Origin: Lachnospiraceae bacterium
Lineage (GTDB): Bacteria > Bacillota > Clostridia > Lachnospirales > Lachnospiraceae
DNA: 64,000 bases
NCBI GenBank assembly: GCA_017479935.1
Contig: JAFVBO010000097.1
Span: 1-64,000 of the forward strand
Direction of reading: 5' to 3'
Below the pieces are notes generated by a model. That model did no database searches. It saw only the letters and a list, made by a program, of their open reading frames with translations, and was not told the origin of the DNA. Every line of letters starts with the position of its first letter. Within the stretch, counting starts at the first letter, position 1. Below are positions 45,695 to 53,736 of the stretch, piece by piece. The position numbers were made by a program, and so were the translations under genes.

Positions 45695-46231
45695 TTACAG
45701 CGCATGCTCCTGCAAATCCCGGCTCAAAGGTTCCAGGTAATGAAGGAGCGCATTCCCGCTCGCATGAATCGAATAGTTCTTGTTCACTTCATCGTAGGTA
45801 AAGCTCTTCCGCCCGCCTTCCTCCCGCCGGTTCCACCAGAAAAGGATGTCCCGGAACGGAATGTAGTAGGCCTCATCCCGGTGCGTGTATTGAAGCAGGA
45901 TAAAGGCAACCCCCTTCTGTGCCTCAAACTCTTCCATAAAGCGAATCTGATGCTCATGAATGTTGTGCAGCGGAAAAGTGTCTACCGCGCTCTCCTTCGC
46001 GTCAAAGCAGACAGGCACGCCTTGCACCACGCCGATGTAATCCACGGTACTTTTCTGGTCAAAGTACGCCAGGGTTATATGCCGTGTGGACTGGTCGATG
46101 TCAATCGGCTTGATGGGGGTGGGAATCTTCTGAATCAGGGCCAGCTTCTTCTCGCGGTACAACTCATTTGTGTGATTGATGAGTTCCTCCAGCGAGGAAC
46201 CGCGAAGCCCCCGGCTATTCCACGTCGCCAT
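45695..46231 (-). CDS. recU: Holliday junction resolvase RecU
   Basis: A 178-residue resolvase that cleaves four-way junctions in recombination and chromosome segregation in Firmicutes. MATWNSRGLRGSSLEELINHTNELYR opens the family, then KIPTPIKPI and the nuclease core KSTVDYIGVVQGVPVCFDAKES, FPLHNIHEHQIRFM. It overlaps the pseudouridine synthase gene by 17 bp. The usual partner, the penicillin-binding protein gene ponA, is not adjacent here. Confidence 0.95.
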   Translation of the reverse strand: MATWNSRGLRGSSLEELINHTNELYREKKLALIQKIPTPIKPIDIDQSTRHITLAYFDQKSTVDYIGVVQGVPVCFDAKESAVDTFPLHNIHEHQIRFMEEFEAQKGVAFILLQYTHRDEAYYIPFRDILFWWNRREEGGRKSFTYDEVNKNYSIHASGNALLHYLEPLSRDLQEHAL

Positions 46232-47291
46232 GGGATATTCCCTCCTTGATCAGACAGGTTTTCATCGCATCGGGGACCGGGGCGGTGATACTTTTTCCAG
46301 CGAGCTCGGAAATAGCGGCCATCGGTTCATCAGCGGAAGCAACCTGGGGGAACGTGACGCGCCAGGCGTGCAGCATCTGATGTCTGGCCGGTACCGGGTC
46401 CTTAAAGGCTGGAGACCTAAAAGCCTTGTCACTTCTGCCCCCATTTCCGGCTGCCTGCTGCCCGTCTTTCCTTCCGTATCCGGAATTCGCGTCACCCGCG
46501 ATGGCGCCATATTTCTTATCCCCTACCACCGGGTGCCCTAAGGAAGCCAGATGGGCGCGGATCTGATGCGTGCGGCCGGTAATCAGGTGGACTTTCAGAA
46601 GCGTGGTGTGCTCTCCGTGCGCCACCACCTGGTAGGAAGTCTCAATCGGCTGATCGCCAGGCCGCTCGGTCTCCGAAATGCTTACCTGATTGGTGCGTTC
46701 GTCTTTTCGCAGGAACCCCTTCACATACGCATCGTTCTTCACGTTTCCGAGCACCAGGCAAAGGTACTCTTTTCGGATCCCCCGGCCTTTTAAGAGAGCG
46801 GATAACGCCTGCGAGCCGGCCAGCGACACGCCGCAGAGCACAAGCCCCGAGGTGTTCCGATCCAGGCGGTTGCAGACAGACGGCTTGAAAGTGGCCAGGT
46901 CTTTTTCGAAGATCTTTTCTTCCTGCAATAGCCATCCGATCAGATATTCATTCAGCGATATATCCTCCGCTTCGGCTTTCTGCGAAAGCATCCCGGCCGG
47001 TTTGTTGACGATGGCGACGTTGGGCCCCAGATACAGCACATCCAGCGGTTTGTAGGGATAGGAGGCAGCCACTTCCTGGAAAGAAGAAATCGTTTCCTCC
47101 GACAAAAAGAGGCGGACTAAGTCCCCCTCTTTCAGTTTTTCTGATCCGTCCGCCTTCGCTCCGTTTAGCACAATGTTCTTTTTCCGAAGCATCCGGTATA
47201 GAAAGCCGGATCCAGCCTGACTCATGTATTTCCGCAAAAACTTATCCAGGCGCTGCCCGGCCTCGTTCTTGTTTATGACTACTTCCCGCAT
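46215..47291 (-). CDS. RluC/RluD-type 23S rRNA pseudouridine synthase
   Basis: A 358-residue enzyme with an N-terminal S4 RNA-binding domain (about 12-70; QRLDKFLRKYMSQAGSGFLYRMLRKKNIVLNG) and a catalytic domain with NRLDRNTSGLVLCG (catalytic Asp; the usual first His is Asn), IRKEYLCLV and HLITGRTHQIRAHLASLGHPVVGDKKYG. A Gly/Ser/Lys-rich insert follows the last motif (DANSGYGRKDGQQAAGNGGR). Its target uridine cannot be assigned from sequence. Overlaps recU. Confidence 0.9.
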   Translation of the reverse strand: MREVVINKNEAGQRLDKFLRKYMSQAGSGFLYRMLRKKNIVLNGAKADGSEKLKEGDLVRLFLSEETISSFQEVAASYPYKPLDVLYLGPNVAIVNKPAGMLSQKAEAEDISLNEYLIGWLLQEEKIFEKDLATFKPSVCNRLDRNTSGLVLCGVSLAGSQALSALLKGRGIRKEYLCLVLGNVKNDAYVKGFLRKDERTNQVSISETERPGDQPIETSYQVVAHGEHTTLLKVHLITGRTHQIRAHLASLGHPVVGDKKYGAIAGDANSGYGRKDGQQAAGNGGRSDKAFRSPAFKDPVPARHQMLHAWRVTFPQVASADEPMAAISELAGKSITAPVPDAMKTCLIKEGISHGDVE

Positions 47292-47340
47292 GAGCGTTCC
47301 TTTCTAAAATAGGCCTCCCTGCAGCGCTGACGCGCTGCTA

Positions 47341-47430
47341 CACATGTTAATAAAAGCATACGCGCTTCTATACATGCTAAGAAAAGCATATGCGCTTCTG
47401 CACATGCTAACATAAGCATACGAGCTCCTT
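47341..47430. repeat. 30-bp tandem repeat between rsmF and the pseudouridine synthase gene
   Basis: Three 30-bp units starting CACATGTTAATAAAAGCATA, TACATGCTAAGAAAAGCATA and CACATGCTAACATAAGCATA at 47341, 47371 and 47401. Each contains a GCATRYGCGC-like palindrome. Non-coding spacer of 151 bp. Confidence 0.85.
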
Positions 47431-47442
47431 CGCACTATGCTT

Positions 47443-49197
47443 TTATAAGACCCTCCACCCGGGATCCAGTTTGTTTTTCAACCGCCCGTCCTGCACGATC
47501 GCAAAGCCCAGCGGCTGTCCATCCTGTAAAACCAGACACCAACCCTTATTGGGCATTTTCCTCGCAGAAAAAACCATCCGCTGCGCACCCGCTTCCTGAC
47601 CAGGATCGCGAGAAGCCTCTTGTAGATCTCTTGCTTCTCTTCGAAGATCGCCAGGCAGGTCTCTTGTTTCCCCTCGAAGATCGCCAGGATTCTCTACAGG
47701 CAGGTCTCTTACTTCCCCTCGAAGATCGCCAAAATCCTCCGCAGGCAGTTCAATCGTTTCCCCTCGAAGATACCGAAACGCCTCTTCTTCGGACAACTCC
47801 ACCTCCTGGTCGAAGTCCCCTTTTTTTAACCACATGGCGAGCGCCTGGGAGGGCTCAAAACGGTTCTTTTTCAGATCCCCCAAATGCAGACCCGTGCGAA
47901 GGTAGCGCAAACTTCGGGATACCTCGCATCCCGCCGGCAAAAGGTACAGATGACCGTCCTTTTCATAAAGATTTTCAGCAGGAATTCCGATCCGCAAAAG
48001 GCTGGCAAATTCCTGCCAGGCAGCAAGCGGCGTTTGGGTAGCAGGCGTTTTTCCGGCGGATGCAGCGCTGCCTGGCCGATTCGGCTTTTTTCTTGATGCG
48101 CTTTCAGAGCCGTAACGATCGGCGTTCCCTCTTTTTCTTCCGTTTTCCAAAAGGTCCTTTTCCCGAAGCAGGTAAGCTGCAGAATCTCTTTTGCCGGAGA
48201 TTGCATCATCCAGGAGGGCTGTGCTGTTTCTCTCGAAGCTCGTTTTGCTCAGTTTCGCTGTTTCATCTCTATCGAGCGGTGTTTCGCCTCCCACACCTTG
48301 GCTGGTCCGTTCTTTCTTCTTCAAAAGCGCCAGAAAATGCCCTTCGCCATGGATGCGACTGGGAAGCAGCTTGATCCCGTGCGCGCAGGGCAGCATTCCT
48401 TCGTAAAACAGGGGATGCTCGGACAGAAGCACTTCTTCCACATCCTCATTGTTGCACAGCGCATCCGCCACCACTTCCTCGTCTTCCTTCGGCGAAAAGG
48501 TGCAGGTGGAGTAAAGAAGATAGCCGCCCGGCTTTAGCATAGAAAGCGCGGTGTTAAGAATATTTTTCTGAAGCGGGGCGTATGTATCCGGCCCTTTTTC
48601 CTCCCAGCTGCGGATCAGGGATGGATCTTTGCGAAACATTCCCTCCCCGGAACAGGGGGCATCCACCAGGATTTTGTCAAAAGCTTCCGGGAAACAGGTG
48701 GCCAGCTTTTCCGGGCTTTCCGCCGTCACAAACAGGTTGCCGGCTCCGAAACGCTCCAGATTGCGTAGAAGCGCTGCAGCCCGGGAAGCGGAAATATCAT
48801 TGGCATATAAAACCCCTTTGCCCTGCAGCTTTTCGGCCAGGCGGGTACTTTTCCCTCCCGGGGCAGCACAGAGATCCAAAACATGATCTCCCGGCTGCAC
48901 ATCCAGAAATTCCGCCGGCGTCATAGCGCTGGGCTCCTGAATGTAAATCAGGCCCTTGTAGAAATCCAGCGTCTTTCCCGGAGCCTCTTCCTCGGCCTGG
49001 TAGTACCCGGCTTTGGCCCAGGGCACCTGCTTCCGGCCTTCCGCCTTTTTCCCGATTTCTTCTGTTGTCAGCTTGCAGGTGTTGTAACGAAGCCCGGCAA
49101 AGGCCGGCTGGTCATAGCTGCCCAGCAGTTTGATTGCCTCCTCGCCAAAGGTGACGGCTAACTCTGCGCAAAACCGCTCCGGAAGTAGATCACGCAC
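47443..49197 (-). CDS. rsmF: RsmF-type rRNA cytosine-C5 methyltransferase with low-complexity inserts
   Basis: A 584-residue SAM-dependent methyltransferase. N-terminal RNA-binding part, then the Rossmann core: VLDLCAAPGGKST, VDAPCSGEGMFRKDP (release Cys) and LLYSTCTFSPKEDE (catalytic Cys). The C-terminal RsmF domain resumes near KTPATQTPLAAWQEFASL and ends MPNKGWCLVLQDGQPLGF. It is over 100 residues longer than typical members (about 450-480). The excess comes from a Ser/Arg-rich linker (about 305-390) and a repeated GDLRGE(V/T)RDLP segment (about 491-530). Two bp from relQ. Confidence 0.9.
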   Translation of the reverse strand: MRDLLPERFCAELAVTFGEEAIKLLGSYDQPAFAGLRYNTCKLTTEEIGKKAEGRKQVPWAKAGYYQAEEEAPGKTLDFYKGLIYIQEPSAMTPAEFLDVQPGDHVLDLCAAPGGKSTRLAEKLQGKGVLYANDISASRAAALLRNLERFGAGNLFVTAESPEKLATCFPEAFDKILVDAPCSGEGMFRKDPSLIRSWEEKGPDTYAPLQKNILNTALSMLKPGGYLLYSTCTFSPKEDEEVVADALCNNEDVEEVLLSEHPLFYEGMLPCAHGIKLLPSRIHGEGHFLALLKKKERTSQGVGGETPLDRDETAKLSKTSFERNSTALLDDAISGKRDSAAYLLREKDLLENGRKRGNADRYGSESASRKKPNRPGSAASAGKTPATQTPLAAWQEFASLLRIGIPAENLYEKDGHLYLLPAGCEVSRSLRYLRTGLHLGDLKKNRFEPSQALAMWLKKGDFDQEVELSEEEAFRYLRGETIELPAEDFGDLRGEVRDLPVENPGDLRGETRDLPGDLRREARDLQEASRDPGQEAGAQRMVFSARKMPNKGWCLVLQDGQPLGFAIVQDGRLKNKLDPGWRVL

Positions 49198-49199
49198 GA

Positions 49200-50009
49200 T
49201 TATTTCAGCTCCTGTACCTTTCTCTGGGCCGTCAGGCGGTCCAGTCTGGCGCTGAAGTCCTTCAGCGCTTCATAGTCGCCGGAGTAGAAAATCTGATAGA
49301 ATTCCTCCTGAATGTTCGCGATCGCGTCGGAATTCTCGTCCTTTCCCCCGTGCAGACTCTTTAAATTGCTCATGATGTCCGTGACCACGCTCGTCTGATC
49401 CTGGAATGACCCCTGCGCGTTTACGACCTCTTCCCGAATGTCGGACATGACGTTATCCAGCATGTAAAGGGCCCTGGCCGCGGTCTCCAGCTTTTTGGCC
49501 GTGGTTTTCGGGAGCTCACTGGGATATTTGTACCGCAGCGAATGCTCCACCGTAGCCCAGAAATCCATGGCCATGGTGCGGATCTGGATCTCCACCTGCA
49601 ATCGCTTTTTCCCATAGATCGTGGATACCTCGTACCAGACATTCATATGATAACTTCGGTATCCGCTGGGCTTTACGTTGTGAACATAGTCCACCTCGCT
49701 CGCCACCTCCATATCCGCCCGGCCGCGGATGATCTCCACGACCTTGTCGATATCCTCCACAAACTGGCAGGTGATGCGAATGCCTGCGAGGTCATCGATT
49801 TCTTCGGTGATGTGGTCCAGATCAATGTTTTTCCTGGCCGCCTTTGCCAGAATGCTAGTGACGGCCTTCACCCGTCCCTGTACTTTTTCGATTGGCGAAT
49901 ACTGCCCGGACTGCCGATATTCCCGAATCAGGTGATTGAACTTGACCAGTATCTCCTCCACGGCCAGTTCATACGGCATCAGCGTATCCCTCCAAAGCTG
50001 TAGTTCCAT
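49200..50009 (-). CDS. Small alarmone synthetase, RelQ/YjbM-like
   Basis: A 269-residue (p)ppGpp synthetase with only the synthetase domain. Motifs: GRVKAVTSILAKAARKN, DDLAGIRITCQFVEDIDKVVEII, KPSGYRSYHMNVWYEV and VEIQIRTMAMDFWATVEHSLRYK. It lacks HD hydrolase, TGS and ACT domains. It is longer at the C-terminus than Bacillus YjbM (211 residues), with a helical extension. First of a probable relQ-rsmF-rlu-recU transcript. Confidence 0.9.
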   Translation of the reverse strand: MELQLWRDTLMPYELAVEEILVKFNHLIREYRQSGQYSPIEKVQGRVKAVTSILAKAARKNIDLDHITEEIDDLAGIRITCQFVEDIDKVVEIIRGRADMEVASEVDYVHNVKPSGYRSYHMNVWYEVSTIYGKKRLQVEIQIRTMAMDFWATVEHSLRYKYPSELPKTTAKKLETAARALYMLDNVMSDIREEVVNAQGSFQDQTSVVTDIMSNLKSLHGGKDENSDAIANIQEEFYQIFYSGDYEALKDFSARLDRLTAQRKVQELK

Positions 50010-50040
50010 ACCATTCTCCCCATTATGACAGCTTTGACAG

Positions 50041-50081
50041 CTTAGCCGTAACCGCCCCGTACCTAAAGCGGTTACGCTAAG
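50041..50081 (-). terminator. Hairpin downstream of pepD
   Basis: CTTAGCCGTAACCGC (50041-50055) pairs with GCGGTTACGCTAAG (50068-50081) with one bulge, between the pepD stop and the relQ start. No long T-run follows, so it may be a weak terminator. Confidence 0.6.
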
Positions 50082-50102
50082 CCACTATACCATTTTCAGG
50101 CG

Positions 50103-51557
50103 TTATTCTCCCAATTCCTGCAACAGTTCCTTTAAGAACGCGTAGGTTCTGGCGGTAGAGGAAACAGAAACATGCTCCTCCGAAGAATGAATATCAGCCA
50201 TATCCACACCCATAGCCAGAATATCCAGCTCCGGCAGCTTCTCCTTAAAAATACCGCATTCCAGACCCGCGTGGATCGCCTCCAGACGGGGCGTCTTTCC
50301 AAACATCTTCTCAAAAACGCTCACAGCCATCTCACGAATCTTCGAATGAGGATCGTAATTCCAGCCGGAGTACACGCCGCTCTCTTCCACGCTGCCGCCG
50401 GCCTCTTGGGCGATGTCGCGAAGCCGCTTCGCCAGTGCCTCCTTCTTGGGCGTATCGCTGGAACGGATTGCGAAATCAATTGCAAGCTGGTTTGTATTGA
50501 CACGGCAGATGCCTAAGTTAAGGCTGAGAAGCGGAAGATCCGGGATGTCCGGGCTCATTTCCTGTAAGCCATCGGGAACCTCATTTAACAGCTTTAAGAC
50601 CTTCTCGGTTTCCGCCAGGTTCAGCGATTTTCCCTTCGCCATCCAGCCGGTCTTGACGATCAGGCGGGGATTGCCTTTCAGCTCCTTGCACTTCTTTCTC
50701 ATGTCCGCCGACACACGCTCGGCCGCCTCTTCAAACTCAATCTGCGTATCAGGATCGATCATCAGGCGCGCTTCGCAGTGCGAACAGAACGCATTGTCCT
50801 GCTCACCGCCACGGATGGAGATCAGGGTAAACGGTACCTTATCGTAAAGCATCTGAAGCCCCTCGGCCATCACGCGGATCATGTTTCCGCGGTGATCTAA
50901 CAGGTTCACACCCGAATGACCACCCATGCCGCCCGTCGCCTCTACGACGTACAAAAGGCCGTTGTTGTCAATGCCGTGCAGCGGCAGGTCGATGTGGCTC
51001 CGAAGGCCTCCGGCGCAGCTCACGGTGAAGACGCCTTCCTCCTCCGAGTCCAGATTGATCAGATACCCTGCATGGCAATCGGACAGATCGATGGCGGAAG
51101 CTCCCAGCATGCCGATCTCCTCGTCCACGGTAAAGACGCACTCGAGCGCCGGGAACTCGCCTTCCTCCTCCAAGAGCGCCAGCGACAAGGCGACACCGAT
51201 GCCATCATCCGCGCCAAGCGTAGTCCCTGTCGCGTAAATCCAGTCTTCCTCCACATGCAGCGTAAGCGGATCCTTGGCAAAATCATGACGACTGTCCGTG
51301 CGCTTGGCTCCCACCATATCCACATGGCTCTGCAGCATCACCGGCTTTACATGGGCAAAGCGCGGGGCGGCTGGGCGAAAGATGACAACGTTATTCATTT
51401 CATCCTGGCGATACGGAAGGCCTTTTTCTTTTGCAAAGGCGACCAGGTAATCCGATACAGCCTTGGTGTTGCGGGAAACGCGCGGGATGCGCGTCAGATC
51501 TTCAAATCGTTCAAACACTTTCTTGGGCTCTAAATGAGCCAGTACTCTATCGCTCAT
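50103..51557 (-). CDS. pepD: Aminoacyl-histidine dipeptidase (M20/PepD)
   Basis: A 484-residue cytosolic zinc dipeptidase that hydrolyses Xaa-His dipeptides such as carnosine. Zinc and catalytic motifs: MLQSHVDMVG, GTTLGADDGIGVA, CVFTVDEEIGMLGAS, LINLDSEEEG. The lid/dimerisation domain lies at about 205-385, with HSGVNL. Full length for the family. Single gene. Confidence 0.93.
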   Translation of the reverse strand: MSDRVLAHLEPKKVFERFEDLTRIPRVSRNTKAVSDYLVAFAKEKGLPYRQDEMNNVVIFRPAAPRFAHVKPVMLQSHVDMVGAKRTDSRHDFAKDPLTLHVEEDWIYATGTTLGADDGIGVALSLALLEEEGEFPALECVFTVDEEIGMLGASAIDLSDCHAGYLINLDSEEEGVFTVSCAGGLRSHIDLPLHGIDNNGLLYVVEATGGMGGHSGVNLLDHRGNMIRVMAEGLQMLYDKVPFTLISIRGGEQDNAFCSHCEARLMIDPDTQIEFEEAAERVSADMRKKCKELKGNPRLIVKTGWMAKGKSLNLAETEKVLKLLNEVPDGLQEMSPDIPDLPLLSLNLGICRVNTNQLAIDFAIRSSDTPKKEALAKRLRDIAQEAGGSVEESGVYSGWNYDPHSKIREMAVSVFEKMFGKTPRLEAIHAGLECGIFKEKLPELDILAMGVDMADIHSSEEHVSVSSTARTYAFLKELLQELGE

Positions 51558-51605
51558 ATTTTTAATCCTTTCTATATAGCACTCTGGAAAATTCTCCCCA
51601 TGTCA

Positions 51606-51700
51606 TATGATATCGCCCTAACGAACAGCTGCGCACTGTTACGCTATCCATGAAAGCCGACGCGCTTGCTCCGCTGCTTCGCAGCTCCCGCAATCGCTTC
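51606..51700. repeat. Diverged copy of the TATGATATCGCCC element upstream of the coiled-coil gene's terminator
   Basis: TATGATATCGCCC (51606-51618) followed by TAACGAACAGCTGCGCAC resembles the left end of the 24098 element; the rest has diverged (CCGCTGCTTCGCAGC hairpin). The right end is missing. It sits between pepD and the terminator at 51703. Confidence 0.65.
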
Positions 51701-51702
51701 AT

Positions 51703-51760
51703 AAAAAAGGCCGAACGCTGTTTGCTTCGTCCGTAGGACTTTGCACGAAGGCGTTCGGCT
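51703..51760 (-). terminator. Intrinsic terminator of the coiled-coil protein gene
   Basis: On the minus strand GCCGAACGC (51751-51759) pairs with GCGTTCGGC (51710-51718), with an extra inner CTTCGT/ACGAAG pairing, and is followed by CTTTTTTA. Confidence 0.9.
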
Positions 51761-51788
51761 CTCTTCTACTGTAAACCGGTAATTTTCG

Positions 51789-52358
51789 CTATTCCTCATC
51801 TTCCACCGGTTGGATCAGCTCATCAGGGTTGAGCTCTTTCCGGTTGGCGGTAATGACCTCGTAAATATTCTGAAGGGAACCCATAAACGCGCTCTGGCGG
51901 GAGTTGGACGCTTCCACCGTATGGCTGATGATGGTCTGCAGATTCTTAAGCATGTCATCGGTGTAACGAATCGCGCCACTTTGCACAGCGGCAGCTTCCG
52001 CGGAAGCCTTGTCGATAATCTCCTGAGCCTGTGCGTTCGCGTTGTCAATGATTTCCGAAGCCTTCTTGTACGCGCGCTGCATGATCTCGTGCTCGTTCAC
52101 CATTTCGTCCGTCTGCTTGTTTGCCTGTTCGATAATGGCGTCTGCCTGATCCTTTGCGCTTGTTAAAATGGCTTCCTGATTGCTGATGATTTTCTGGTAC
52201 TTCTTGATTTCATCCGGGGTACGGCTGCGAAGTTCCGCCAGGAGCTCTTCAATTTCATCCTTATCCACAATCAGTTTTCTGTTATTTGTAAAAGCCTGCG
52301 GCTTGCATGACGCAATATAATTCTCGATTTCATCGATTAACTGCTCAATTCTGCTCAA
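51789..52358 (-). CDS. DivIVA/ATPase-subunit-like coiled-coil protein
   Basis: A 189-residue acidic protein, mostly helical. Residues 65-130 form a long heptad-type coiled coil rich in Ala, Glu and Gln (ADAIIEQANKQTDEMVNEHEIMQRAYKKASEIIDNANAQAQEII). There is no signal peptide or membrane segment. It resembles the uncharacterised clostridial protein often found near rsmD and coaD and annotated as an ATPase or DivIVA-like protein. A role in cell-pole or division scaffolding is only a suggestion. rsmD lies next upstream beyond two foldback elements. Confidence 0.75.
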   Translation of the reverse strand: MSRIEQLIDEIENYIASCKPQAFTNNRKLIVDKDEIEELLAELRSRTPDEIKKYQKIISNQEAILTSAKDQADAIIEQANKQTDEMVNEHEIMQRAYKKASEIIDNANAQAQEIIDKASAEAAAVQSGAIRYTDDMLKNLQTIISHTVEASNSRQSAFMGSLQNIYEVITANRKELNPDELIQPVEDEE

Positions 52359-52530
52359 CGTTTTGCCCTCCTGTTATTCCCGTAAAGCATCGTGGCTATA
52401 CTCAGCCATATTTATTACAATGCTAGCACAGATTCCCTTCAAATACAAGGGAAAATTTACGGTATTTCACACTTTTCATGATCCACAACCAGCAAAATGT
52501 TTGGTTGTTGTCAGACAAATAAGGTATTGA

Positions 52531-52760
52531 GTCAAAAAATGGCGGAGGCTTCGATATATCCGTTGCCGCCTAAGTTCCCTCGGCCAGAACCACCTAGGCT
52601 CAAAAAATCTGCAAATAGCAGAAGCAAGTCGGTTCAACTCGCTTCGCTCAAACAGTGAACCTCCTTGCTTCTAAAGCAGATTTTATTTCGCCAAGTGGTT
52701 CTAAGGCCTCCTCCACATGGCAGCAACTGGATATAATCGAAGCCTCCGCCACTTTTTGAC
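52531..52760. repeat. Foldback element copy 1 (230 bp)
   Basis: The ends GTCAAAAAATGGCGGAGGC (52531-52549) and GCCTCCGCCACTTTTTGAC (52742-52760) form an inverted repeat of about 30 bp with one mismatch and one bulge, extending through TTCGATATATCC. The interior also folds (GTGGTTCTAAGG against CCTAGGCTCAAA-side sequences; GAAGCAAG against CTTGCTTC). It is the reverse-oriented relative of 60600-60833, with shared flanks TTGAGTCAAAAA and TTTTTGACAATTTACAC. No transposase. Confidence 0.88.
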
Positions 52761-52905
52761 AATTTACACTATTTTCCTTCAATCGATTCGTGTCATCCAT
52801 TAGCAGCTTGTGGCATTTCCATCTGCTTGTTACCTGAATCCAGCCGCCACCAATCGCTTTCAAGCCAGTCACAAGGCCCCAACGCTTAGGCGGAACAATA
52901 CGTAA

Positions 52906-53145
52906 GTCAAAAGGCCCGCAGGAGGTAGAGATTATATCGTGCAGCAGTCATGTGGAGGAGGCCTTAGAACCACTTTGCGAGGTTCCATTTGCTTTATGAG
53001 CAGAACGACCGACTGTTTGAGCGCATTAGCGCGAGTTCGGCGTTCTGCGATATGCTTTTTGCAAATGGGACGAGCAAATAGTGGTTCTGGCCGAGGGAAC
53101 TTAGACTGCGAACGATATAACTCTGCCTCCTGCAAACCTTTTGAC
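52906..53145. repeat. Foldback element copy 2 (240 bp)
   Basis: GTCAAAAGGCCCGCAGGAGG (52906-52925) mirrors CCTCCTGCAAACCTTTTGAC (53126-53145); inner arms TATATCGT...ACGATATA, GTGGAGGAGGCC, AGAACCACTTTG and GGTTCTGGCC continue the fold. The central loop has GCGCATTAGCGC. It ends 30 bp from the rsmD stop and may act as its terminator. Confidence 0.85.
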
Positions 53146-53175
53146 GACCTGTATCACATTGTGATGCCAAACATT

Positions 53176-53733
53176 TTACTGCCTGGCAAGAAAGAGGTGC
53201 CGGTTGGTTTTGTAGACTTTGTCGCGGAGGATCACAAACCCGCAGCGACTTACCAGCTCCACCAGATCATTCTGCATAGAGGCTTCCACGACAACAAAAC
53301 CGGCCTCGGAGAGCAGGTTTTCCCGCGCGATGGCCATGAGTACGGCCTCCTCAAACTGGCTGGCGTAGGGCGGATCCAGGAAGATGATGTCGAAGGTCTT
53401 GTTCTCGCTGCCAAGCTTGGCAAGCGCCTCCGAAACATCCATGGCAAGAACCCGGGCACCGTCCGAAAGGTGCGTAAAACGCAGGTTATCCTCGATGCAG
53501 CGGACGGCTTTCCGGTTCTTTTCCACGAACACCGCTTCTTTCGCGCCGCGGCTTAAGGCTTCGATGCCAATGCCGCCGCTTCCGGCGAACAGGTCCAAGA
53601 AGACAGCGCCTGTAATGTCGGGGGCCAGGAGGTTAAACAGGGTTTCCTTGATCCGGTCGGTGGTGGGCCGGGTAGAGGTTCCTTCGATGGTTTTTAAGGG
53701 GAGACTTTTCGCTTTTCCCGCTATGACACGCAT
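53176..53733 (-). CDS. rsmD: 16S rRNA guanine-N2 methyltransferase RsmD
   Basis: A 185-residue SAM methyltransferase modifying G966 of 16S rRNA. MRVIAGKAKSLPLKT, RPTTDRIKETLFNLL, FLDLFAGSGGIGIEALSRGA and catalytic FDIIFLDPPY are all present. The usual downstream partner coaD is not here; instead two foldback elements follow. It starts 3 bp after the phosphatase fusion. Confidence 0.95.
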   Translation of the reverse strand: MRVIAGKAKSLPLKTIEGTSTRPTTDRIKETLFNLLAPDITGAVFLDLFAGSGGIGIEALSRGAKEAVFVEKNRKAVRCIEDNLRFTHLSDGARVLAMDVSEALAKLGSENKTFDIIFLDPPYASQFEEAVLMAIARENLLSEAGFVVVEASMQNDLVELVSRCGFVILRDKVYKTNRHLFLARQ

Positions 53734-53736
53734 GCT

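Noticed and set aside
52648..52872. Minus-strand small gene in foldback copy 1, and the similar plus-strand frame at 60404-60712
   Set aside because: Shared C-terminal residues come from the repeated DNA; starts differ and there is no ribosome-binding site.
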